Shown: positions 32,660 through 38,957 of the stretch, piece by piece
Layout: each line of letters begins with the position of its first letter
How positions within the stretch are numbered: the first letter of the stretch is position 1
Assembly (NCBI GenBank): GCA_022760355.1
Contig: JALEGB010000011.1
Span: 1-38,957, forward strand
Source of the DNA: Neomegalonema sp.
GTDB taxonomy: Bacteria; Pseudomonadota; Alphaproteobacteria; Rhodobacterales; Rhodobacteraceae
Length of the DNA stretch: 38,957 bases
Direction of reading: 5' to 3'
Position numbers and translations under genes: made by a program
The notes under the pieces: model-generated
Databases searched by the model: none
What the model saw: only the letters and a program-made list of their open reading frames with translations
Told to the model about the DNA's origin: nothing

Positions 32660-33262
32660 ATGGCGAACAAGCGTGAAGCGACGAGCGAAAGCGAGCGCGT
32701 TTGCGTCGGCGCGATCGCCGGCGCTTTTGGCGTGCGCGGCGAAGCGCGAATTAAGCCGTTCACGTCCGACCCTGAAGCGATTGGCGACTATGGCCCGCTT
32801 GAGACCGAGGACGGCGCCCGCACGTTCGAGATCCGCGTTACGCGGATGGTCAAGGGCGGCTTAGCGGCGCGCCTCTCCGGCGTTGAAACGCGGGAACAGG
32901 TCGAGGCGTTGCGGGGCGTGCGCCTGTATGTTCCGCGGGAGCGTTTGCCGGATCTTGAGGAGGATGAATTCTACCATGCGGATCTTATCGGCATGGTCGT
33001 GGTTGATCTGGCTGACAATGAGCTCGGCGTTGTCAGATCCGTGCAAAACTATGGAGCGGGCGATTTTTTGGAAGTCCATTCCGCCGCCTTGAAGCATCCC
33101 GCCCTTCTGCCATTTACGCGTGACGCAGTCCCGCATATCGATCTGGGCGCGCGCCGCGTAGTGTCTGATCCGCCGGAAGGGGTTTTCCCCGACCCCCAGG
33201 ACTCCCTTGACCCAAAGGACCCTAAGGATCCCGCCGCGGACGCGGATGCGGGCAAGGCGTAG
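32660..33262 (+). CDS. rimM: 16S rRNA processing protein RimM
   Basis: 200 residues from the ATG preceded by GGAAGAGGA; a start at 32630 would lie in the duplicated leader. N-terminal beta-barrel: VCVGAIAGAFGVRGEARIKP (about residues 14-33) is the family signature; the PRC-barrel half includes DEFYHADLIGMVVVD (about 104-118) and HPALLPFTRDAVPHIDLGARRV-like sequence (piece: LLPFTRDAVPHIDL). RimM binds S19 and helps mature the 30S head. A Pro/Asp/Ala-rich tail follows (after about 175). The usual downstream trmD and rplS are absent; the next gene runs in the opposite direction. Confidence 0.94.
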   Translation: MANKREATSESERVCVGAIAGAFGVRGEARIKPFTSDPEAIGDYGPLETEDGARTFEIRVTRMVKGGLAARLSGVETREQVEALRGVRLYVPRERLPDLEEDEFYHADLIGMVVVDLADNELGVVRSVQNYGAGDFLEVHSAALKHPALLPFTRDAVPHIDLGARRVVSDPPEGVFPDPQDSLDPKDPKDPAADADAGKA

Positions 33263-33295
33263 TCAACTCCGATCCGGCTGGTTGACCCGAGGCCG

Positions 33296-34162
33296 CTATG
33301 GGCTGAGCAGCCCACCGAAATATTTAAAGGAGCCGACCACCTGCGCCAAAAGCAGGTTTCGCGCTAGATAGCCCAACGCCAGCAGTGTGGCGATATAGAT
33401 TAACGCACATAGCCACGCATCTCCCTTGCTCATACGCGGCAGCGCCGCCGCATAGTCGATATGACGGTCGGCTTGAAGCAGGCCGATCAGCGCGAAGATG
33501 AGTAGGAACCACATTCCATTGGCAATGGCGACGACCACGATGAGCCCGGTCGTTACCGACGTCGCCACCATCATGGTCGAGCGCATCCGTGTCGGACCAA
33601 GGTTGCTGACGATGGATTGTAGGGCGCGGCCGCCGTCAAAAGGATAGAGCGGCAACAAATTGATCGCATTCAGAATGCCGACCCAAAAGGCCATCAGGAA
33701 GGCTAGGTGCGCCAGTTCAAAATTGACCTGCACGAGACCTTTGGCCACAAGCAGCAAGGCGACCACGAGAATCAGGCTAAAGCCGGGTCCCATCATCGCG
33801 ACGAAGAAGGCTTCGCGATTGCTGCCGTAATGTTGGCCAGAATAGGCGACGCCGCCGAAGGGGACGAACTGAAATTTTGGATTGCTATGTCCGATCAGGC
33901 GATAAGCGAGCACGTGCCCATATTCATGCACCGCCACTGCGAAGAGAACCGCCGCGACCATCACAGGGCTGCGGAAGATGACCAGCAGAAACACCAGCCC
34001 GAGTACGCTCATCGTGATCGCTTCGCGGCTTAAATCGAGCGCGATGCTCCAGCGCCGGCTGTTGATCGCCGGCCGCACGAGCGACGCAAAGAGGAAAATG
34101 GTGCCGGCCCCCAGCACCCATTCAAGGGCGCTGACTGCGGAAATGCCTCCAACCTGGCCCAA
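33296..34162 (-). CDS. Site-2 protease family (M50-like) membrane peptidase
   Basis: 288 residues with about six to seven membrane helices. The zinc-binding HEYGH (about residues 80-84) lies in the third hydrophobic stretch, and the second ligand motif NLLPLYPFDGGRAL (about 167-180) fits the NxxPxxPxDGG form of M50 proteases. There are no CBS or PDZ domains, so it is the compact S2P type that cleaves other proteins inside the membrane. Its substrate is unknown; anti-sigma factors are typical targets in this superfamily. It converges with rimM (33 bp) and starts 128 bp upstream of nothing co-directional except fabI, which begins 876 bp further upstream. Confidence 0.9.
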   Translation of the reverse strand: MGQVGGISAVSALEWVLGAGTIFLFASLVRPAINSRRWSIALDLSREAITMSVLGLVFLLVIFRSPVMVAAVLFAVAVHEYGHVLAYRLIGHSNPKFQFVPFGGVAYSGQHYGSNREAFFVAMMGPGFSLILVVALLLVAKGLVQVNFELAHLAFLMAFWVGILNAINLLPLYPFDGGRALQSIVSNLGPTRMRSTMMVATSVTTGLIVVVAIANGMWFLLIFALIGLLQADRHIDYAAALPRMSKGDAWLCALIYIATLLALGYLARNLLLAQVVGSFKYFGGLLSP

Positions 34163-34210
34163 CGGTGAGCTCCTGACGCTGCGCGACGCCGAGAGGGCGG
34201 TGTCGCCCGC

Positions 34211-35038
34211 TCAATCGCTAAGGTTGTCCTCGGCCGCCATGCCCATCACATGGTAGCCGCAGTCGACATAAAGCACTTCGCCGGTTACGCCAGCGCCCAG
34301 CGGCGACAGGGTGAACAACGCGGCCCCGCCGACATCATCGAGCGAAACATTCCGACGCAACGGCGCGTTCTCTCCGGTTTCACGGAACACCTTGCGCGCG
34401 CCGCCAATCGCCGAGCCGGCTAGAGTGCGCATTGGCCCCGGCGACAGCGCGTTGACCCGGATATTGCTTGGGCCGAGGTCAAAGGCGAGGTAGCGCACGC
34501 TCGCCTCCAGCGCGGCCTTCGCGACGCCCATGATATTGTAGTTCGGCATCACGCGGTCGGAGCCCAGATAGGTGAGCGTAACAACCGAGCCGCCATTCTT
34601 CATCAGCGGCTGGGCGCGTTTGGCGACATTTACGAATGAAAAGCAGGATATTTCCATCGTTTGGCGGAAATTCTCGCGGCTCGTATCCATGAAACGGCCA
34701 CGCAGTTCGGACTTATCCGAATAGGCGATGGCGTGAACCAGAAAATCGATCTCGCCCCATTCGTCCTCAAGCTTGGCGAACAAAGCGTCCAGGCTTTCGT
34801 CGCTCATAACGTCGGCCGGCAGCACAATTTTCGAGTCGAGAGTCTCTGCAAGCGGCGCTACGCGCCGCCCGAAGGCCTCGCCTTGATAAGTGAAAGCGAG
34901 TTCGGCGCCCTCCGCGCGCAGCGCTTTTGCGATGCCCCATGCGATCGAGTGGTCGTTCGCTACGCCCATTACAAGGCCGCGTTTTCCCGCCATCAGACCG
35001 TTGGTCAGGCCCGTTCCAGCCGCTTCTGTCGCCATCAT
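34211..35038 (-). CDS. fabI: Enoyl-ACP reductase (NADH), FabI
   Basis: 275 residues; ATG 35038 (or the adjacent 35035) follows GAAAG. FabI reduces enoyl-ACP in the last step of each fatty acid elongation cycle. The cofactor motif GVANDHSIAWGIAKAL (about residues 23-38), the catalytic Tyr-x6-Lys (YNIMGVAK, about 168-175) and AYSDKSELRGRFMDTSRENF-like substrate segment are all present (piece: AIAYSDKSELRGRF). Third gene of the minus-strand fabA - fabB - fabI group, 72 bp after fabB. The target of triclosan and similar inhibitors in this family. Confidence 0.96.
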   Translation of the reverse strand: MMATEAAGTGLTNGLMAGKRGLVMGVANDHSIAWGIAKALRAEGAELAFTYQGEAFGRRVAPLAETLDSKIVLPADVMSDESLDALFAKLEDEWGEIDFLVHAIAYSDKSELRGRFMDTSRENFRQTMEISCFSFVNVAKRAQPLMKNGGSVVTLTYLGSDRVMPNYNIMGVAKAALEASVRYLAFDLGPSNIRVNALSPGPMRTLAGSAIGGARKVFRETGENAPLRRNVSLDDVGGAALFTLSPLGAGVTGEVLYVDCGYHVMGMAAEDNLSD

Positions 35039-35110
35039 ATGCTTTCGTCTTTCTTCGCGCTGGCGCAAGCGCCTGCGCCTCGTAGGCTTCTTTCGCCCGC
35101 GGTTGCGCGA

Positions 35111-36352
35111 TTAAGCGTCCCGCAGCTTCGAGAAAACCAAGCTCGCATTGGTGCCGCCGAAGCCGAAGCTGTTCGACATCACGCTATCCAGGCCCGCATT
35201 ATCGACGCGCTCCAGCGCGATGGGATCGTTCGCGAATTCTGGGTCGAGTTCGTCAATGTTCGCTGATGCGGCGATGAAATCATGCTGCAGCATCAGCAAG
35301 CTGTAGATCGCTTCCTGCACGCCGGTTGCGCCCTGGCTGTGACCGGTCAGCGACTTGGTCGAGCTAATCAGCGGCGCGGTTCCGTTGGCGATCTGGGCGC
35401 CGAAGACTTCGCGCACGGCTTCCATCTCGCGGATGTCGCCGATCGGGGTCGATGTGCCATGTGCGTTGATATAGCCGACCTTATGCTCCGGCCGCAGTTG
35501 GCCGAGCGCCATCCGCATGCAGCGCATCGCCCCTTCGCCGGATGGCTGCACCATATCATAGCCATCCGAGGTCGAGCCGTAGCCGGTCAGTTCGGCGTAG
35601 ATCTTTGCGCCGCGCGCTTGCGCTCGCTCAAGCTCTTCGAGCACCAGAACGCCGCCGCCGCCGGAGATCACAAATCCGTCCCGCGCTTTGTCAAACGCGC
35701 GGGAGGCTTTCTGTGGCGCGTCATTATAGCCGGAAGACATCGCGCCCATCGCGTCAAACAGCACGGACAGGGTCCAGTCCAGCTCTTCGCCGCCGCCGGC
35801 GAACATCACATCCTGCTTGCCAAACTGAATTTGCTCAGCAGCGGCGCCGATGCAGTGGGCCGACGTCGAGCAGGCGGCGGTAATCGAGTAGTTCACGCCC
35901 TTGATCTTGAACGGCGTCGCAAGCGTTGCGGAGTTCGTCGAGGACATTGCGCGCGGCACCATGAAGGGCCCAACCCGTTTGGGTCCTTTTGCGCGCGTGA
36001 TGTCCGCCGCCGCGATCAGGTTTTTCGTCGACGGGCCGCCGGAGCCCATGATCAGGCCCGAGCGCTCATTGCTGACATCGGCTTCTTCAAGCCCGCTATC
36101 CGCAATGGCTTGCTTCATTGCGATGTAGTTCCAGGCGGCGCCGTCGCCCATAAAGCGGCGGATGCGCTTATCGACCAAGGCCTCGACATCGGCGGTCGGT
36201 TTTCCATGGACGTGACAGCGGAACCCGAGCTCCGCATATTCGGGCGCAAAGCTGATGCCCGAGCGCCCCGTGCGAAGCGATTCGGTCACCTCCTCGGTGG
36301 AGGATCCAATCGAGGAGACGATGCCCATGCCGGTGACGACGACGCGTCTCAT
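35111..36352 (-). CDS. fabB: Beta-ketoacyl-ACP synthase I, FabB
   Basis: 413 residues; ATG 36352 follows AAGGAAG and matches the family start [15 protein letters not shown]. Catalytic triad of the condensing enzymes: Cys in [12 protein letters not shown] (about residue 165), His in [12 protein letters not shown] (about 303) and His in [12 protein letters not shown] (about 338), with the gating GFGGTNAS near the end. FabB elongates the cis-3-decenoyl product of FabA and so is needed for unsaturated fatty acids. It lies 70 bp after fabA on the same strand, the usual functional pair. Confidence 0.96.
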   Translation of the reverse strand: MRRVVVTGMGIVSSIGSSTEEVTESLRTGRSGISFAPEYAELGFRCHVHGKPTADVEALVDKRIRRFMGDGAAWNYIAMKQAIADSGLEEADVSNERSGLIMGSGGPSTKNLIAAADITRAKGPKRVGPFMVPRAMSSTNSATLATPFKIKGVNYSITAACSTSAHCIGAAAEQIQFGKQDVMFAGGGEELDWTLSVLFDAMGAMSSGYNDAPQKASRAFDKARDGFVISGGGGVLVLEELERAQARGAKIYAELTGYGSTSDGYDMVQPSGEGAMRCMRMALGQLRPEHKVGYINAHGTSTPIGDIREMEAVREVFGAQIANGTAPLISSTKSLTGHSQGATGVQEAIYSLLMLQHDFIAASANIDELDPEFANDPIALERVDNAGLDSVMSNSFGFGGTNASLVFSKLRDA

Positions 36353-36422
36353 TTGCAGCTTCCTTCGATCTAGCGCTTCAGCGCTTAGCACTCATTCTCT
36401 GACGCCCTGCGGCGGACGTCGC

Positions 36423-36950
36423 TCAGGCGCCTTGCGATTGCGCCGCTTCCTCTTGAAACAAGCCGACGCGCAGGTCTTTGACGGTGTAGGCGATATCGCC
36501 GTCGGCTTCGACAATGCCGTCCGCCACGCCTAGGACCAAGCGGCGCATTATGACGCGCTTAAAGTCGACAACATAGCGCAGGCGTTTAACCGTCGGGACG
36601 ACCATCGCCGACAGTTTGACTTCGCCAACACCCAGCGCGCGGCCGCGGCCAGGCGCGCCCAGGCGGCCGAGATAGAAGCCGACAAGTTGCCAAAGCCCAT
36701 CCAGCCCCAGGCAGCCAGGCATCACCGGGTCGCCCAAGAAATGGCAATCGAAGAACCAACGCTGCGGGTTGACGTCGAACTCAGCGACGATGCGGCCCTT
36801 ACCATGTTCGCCGCCGGTTTCGGCCACTTCCGTGATCCGATCGATCATCAGCATTGGCGGCGCCGGCAGTTGCGCGTTGCCCGGGCCAAAAAGCTCCCCG
36901 CGCCCGCATGCCAGAAGGTCTTCGTAACTGTAGCTGCTCTGTTTCGTCAT
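36423..36950 (-). CDS. fabA: 3-hydroxydecanoyl-ACP dehydratase/isomerase, FabA
   Basis: 175 residues, typical length. Hot-dog fold with the catalytic histidine in [19 protein letters not shown] (about residue 70) and the catalytic aspartate in [10 protein letters not shown] (about 84). FabA dehydrates 3-hydroxydecanoyl-ACP and isomerises the trans-2 double bond to cis-3, the branch point to unsaturated fatty acids. It heads the fabA - fabB - fabI cluster on the minus strand. In many relatives an iron response regulator gene precedes it; here the preceding minus-strand gene is the SH3-like protein, 112 bp away. Confidence 0.97.
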   Translation of the reverse strand: MTKQSSYSYEDLLACGRGELFGPGNAQLPAPPMLMIDRITEVAETGGEHGKGRIVAEFDVNPQRWFFDCHFLGDPVMPGCLGLDGLWQLVGFYLGRLGAPGRGRALGVGEVKLSAMVVPTVKRLRYVVDFKRVIMRRLVLGVADGIVEADGDIAYTVKDLRVGLFQEEAAQSQGA

Positions 36951-37062
36951 GCCCGCTCCCGCGCCGTCGTCCGCTCTCTGAACACGGCCTCGAGCCGCGG
37001 AGGTAGCATCGGCCCACTAAACTGGCAATGGCGCCAACCTCGAAATCCCGCACAGAAAAGCG

Positions 37063-37647
37063 TCATTTCGGCTCATTCACTGATCGGACGCCCCATAATT
37101 CGCCTTTGAGCGCATATCCGCGCTCCCCATCAAAGGCAACTTCGCACCACGCCCCGGCGCATTCCAACAGAGAAAGCGGCGCCATTGCCGGGGCTGTGCG
37201 CAACGCTGCGGCGTCAGGTTTCGGCGCGTCGCGAATTTGTCCTGGAGTTTCTGCGAAAAGGGCGAACCGCGCGCTGCTGAGCAAGGCGGCGTGGATCCAG
37301 CCGCGCTCTCCGGTCGGCAGTTCGACCCGCCGCCAGCGCTCATGTTCGGAGATGATGCAGACTGGCAAATGCCGTAGGGTGATCACCCAGTCGATTTCGT
37401 GTTCCGCCCCGGGGCCGCGTCGAAAGTTGGCTTTTGCCGCCTTAATGCTTTCAAACCGAGGCAGCGGCTGTTTGGTTGACGGCCCGACTCGTCCGGTCAC
37501 ACGGCTGTCGCAGCCTGGCGCTTTTGCGCTCAATTTTGGGGTTTGCGCTGCGGCGAAAGCGCCTGCCAGCATCAAAACCATTAAAATACCCGTTAAATTC
37601 GCAAAAAAGTTTACGAAAACGGCGTGAAAAAGAAATTTTATAACCAT
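37063..37647 (-). CDS. Secreted SH3-like domain protein
   Basis: 194 residues from the ATG at 37647; a TTG at 37674 is an alternative in frame. A long hydrophobic signal peptide ends at AGAFAAAQT (about residue 36). Two bacterial SH3-like units follow: the first about 65-125 (AKANFRRGPG, VCIISEHERWRRVEL, GERGWIHAALL) and a shorter one about 150-190 (LSLLECAGAWCEVAFDGERGYAL). Such proteins (DUF1058/SH3_4) bind cell wall peptides or act as targeting domains in the periplasm. It has no enzymatic domain. It is divergent from the dehydrogenase gene and precedes fabA on the same strand. Confidence 0.85.
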   Translation of the reverse strand: MVIKFLFHAVFVNFFANLTGILMVLMLAGAFAAAQTPKLSAKAPGCDSRVTGRVGPSTKQPLPRFESIKAAKANFRRGPGAEHEIDWVITLRHLPVCIISEHERWRRVELPTGERGWIHAALLSSARFALFAETPGQIRDAPKPDAAALRTAPAMAPLSLLECAGAWCEVAFDGERGYALKGELWGVRSVNEPK

Positions 37648-37847
37648 CCTGGTCAATTTCGCCTTCCTTTTCAATGCTGCGCCCTGCTAGGAGGAGCGAG
37701 GCGCGTCCGGATTTCGCGCGCTCCGCACTCCTACCCGTCGGAGGCGCAAAAATCACCTCGGCGCATGAGGGCGACGCAACAAGGCGCGCGTGGTTTGGCC
37801 CGGCGAACCACGAGTGTATGGTAGGGTAAGTTCAAGGAGCGGGCGGA

Positions 37848-38870
37848 ATGGAACAGCGAGTGGCCACGCAAGGATCAACCGGCGGCGCAAGCGAACGGCT
37901 TCGCGTTGTCGTAACGCGTAAACTGCCGGAGCCGGTCGAGCAGCGGCTGGCTGAACTTTTCGATGTATCGCTCAATGAGGCGGACGAGCCGATGACGCGT
38001 GAGGCGCTGGCGGCGGCGATGCGCGATGCGGATGTTCTGATCCCTACGGTGACCGATCGCATCGATCAGGCGTTGCTGGCGCAAGCGGGGGGGCGCCTGC
38101 GCCTGATCGCGAGCTACGGCGCCGGCTTCGACCATATTGACGTTGCGACAGCGCGCAGCCGCGGCGTTCTGGTCACAAATACGCCCGGCGTTCTGGCGGA
38201 AGACGCCGCCGATATCACGATGGCGTTGATTTTGGCCGCGCCGCGCCGGTTGGCGGACGGGATGCGGATGATGGATGAGGGCGCGTGGGGCGGTTGGTCG
38301 CCGACGCATCTTCTTGGTCAACGCGTTGGCGGCAAGCGGCTCGGCATTTTGGGCATGGGCGCGGTTGGCCAAGCGGTCGCGCGGCGCGCCGTCGCTTTCG
38401 GCCTGCAAGTCCATTATCACGATCGGCTGCGGTTGCCTGAAGCGCGCGAGGCGGAGCTCGGCGTTCGGTATTGGGACAGCTTCGATCAGATGCTGGCCCG
38501 CATGGACATTCTCTCGATCCACTGCCCGCACACGCCGGCGACCTACCATCTGCTGAGTGCGCGGCGGCTGAAGTTGATGAAGCCGACCGCCTATCTGGTC
38601 AACACCGCGCGGGGCGAGGTTGTCGATGAGAAGGCGCTGATCCGAATGTTGGCGAAAGGCGATCTGGCGGGCGCCGCGCTTGACGTGTTTGAGCATGGGC
38701 CGGACGTTGATCCTGAGCTTAAGGCGCTGAAAAACGTCATGTTGCTGCCGCATATGGCGTCGGCGACCATCGAGGGGCGGATTGAGATGGGGGAGAAGGT
38801 GATTCTCAACATCAAGACCTTCGCCGACGGCCACCGGCCGCCCGATCAGGTCGTCCCAAGCATGCTTTAG
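37848..38870 (+). CDS. D-2-hydroxyacid dehydrogenase (glyoxylate reductase type)
   Basis: 340 residues; AAGGAGCGGGCGG precedes the ATG. NAD(P)-dependent dehydrogenase of the D-isomer family: nucleotide motif GILGMGAVGQAVARRA (about residues 163-178), the catalytic arginine in NTARGEVVDE (about 257), glutamate in LDVFEHGP (about 286) and histidine in LLPHMASAT (about 305). GLQVHYHDRLRL at the end of beta-B carries a basic residue, which favours NADPH over NADH. Likely substrates are glyoxylate or hydroxypyruvate, but the exact one is not certain. The first 17 residues are a poorly conserved extension. Confidence 0.93.
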   Translation: MEQRVATQGSTGGASERLRVVVTRKLPEPVEQRLAELFDVSLNEADEPMTREALAAAMRDADVLIPTVTDRIDQALLAQAGGRLRLIASYGAGFDHIDVATARSRGVLVTNTPGVLAEDAADITMALILAAPRRLADGMRMMDEGAWGGWSPTHLLGQRVGGKRLGILGMGAVGQAVARRAVAFGLQVHYHDRLRLPEAREAELGVRYWDSFDQMLARMDILSIHCPHTPATYHLLSARRLKLMKPTAYLVNTARGEVVDEKALIRMLAKGDLAGAALDVFEHGPDVDPELKALKNVMLLPHMASATIEGRIEMGEKVILNIKTFADGHRPPDQVVPSML

Positions 38871-38924
38871 GCGCGTATGGCGCCAGGATCGGCGCGGCGC
38901 AGCGGAAACGCGGCGCCGCTGGGG

Positions 38925-38946
38925 GGCGTTCAAGGTCGTTGACGCC
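38925..38946 (+). terminator. Possible hairpin after the dehydrogenase gene
   Basis: Arms ggcg(t)tcaa and ttgacgcc pair over 8 bp with one bulged T and a five-base loop, 55 bp after the stop codon. No T run is seen before the window ends, so terminator function is only suggested. Confidence 0.3.
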
Positions 38947-38957
38947 TGATTCGCGTG

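Noticed and set aside
35282..36373. Plus-strand frame of 363 codons opposite fabB
   Set aside because: It is the antisense shadow of a highly conserved gene, with no ribosome site or recognisable domain.
37875..38933. Minus-strand frame of 352 codons opposite the dehydrogenase gene
   Set aside because: Arginine/histidine-rich antisense shadow without any motif.

Overview
The window looks like ordinary chromosome from a GC-rich alphaproteobacterium. Supporting this are the RNase D - KdsD - LptC - LptA - LptB - RpoN - HPF - PtsN cluster, the FabA - FabB - FabI cluster, Ffh followed by a small chorismate mutase, S16 and RimM, a COQ9 protein divergent from ribosomal protein S21, and a 45-residue aa3-type cytochrome oxidase subunit IV. 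Codon use and base composition look even throughout. I see no integrase, transposase, phage gene, plasmid gene, CRISPR array, rRNA or tRNA. The exact family cannot be fixed from the sequence; something near Hyphomonadales or Parvularculales is a guess.

Layout. 1-3.3 kb: a CinA/MoaB-type protein divergent from sfsA, then map and radC. 3.3-4.9 kb: a membrane EAL phosphodiesterase. 5.1-12.2 kb: a long plus-strand run for lipopolysaccharide (kdsD, lptC, lptA, lptB), then rpoN, the ribosome hibernation factor and ptsN, preceded by an RNase D-like exonuclease. 12.3-16 kb: minus-strand rnhA, a methyltransferase and COQ9, divergent from rpsU; then the small oxidase subunit and a short-chain dehydrogenase. 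16-24.4 kb: a secreted peptidoglycan-binding protein, two metallo-beta-lactamase-fold hydrolases, a second EAL protein with a degenerate GGDEF domain, an EnvZ-like kinase without a partner regulator, and a GST. 24.5-29.8 kb: zapE with a DUF6653 membrane protein, an MFS transporter, a pentapeptide-like protein beside a sulfite-oxidase-fold protein, and a small AhpD-like protein. 30.2-33.3 kb: ffh, chorismate mutase, rpsP and rimM. 33.3-38.9 kb: a site-2-protease-type peptidase, fabI-fabB-fabA, an SH3-like secreted protein and a D-2-hydroxyacid dehydrogenase.

How the genes fit together. Most of the window serves growth and the cell envelope: Kdo precursor supply and LPS export, unsaturated fatty acid synthesis, membrane protein targeting, ribosome assembly and hibernation, respiration and ubiquinone synthesis. 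A signalling layer is spread through it (sigma-54, PtsN, two c-di-GMP phosphodiesterase-type proteins, one orphan histidine kinase).

I did not find a convincing new biological system. The best leads are small: a perfect 12-bp hairpin that buries the Shine-Dalgarno sequence of the short-chain dehydrogenase gene, a proline/alanine-rich secreted protein with a peptidoglycan-binding domain, a two-gene unit of a pentapeptide-like and a molybdenum-enzyme-like protein, a pure 8-copy TGATC microsatellite, a duplicated ribosome binding region before rimM, and several intergenic inverted repeats.
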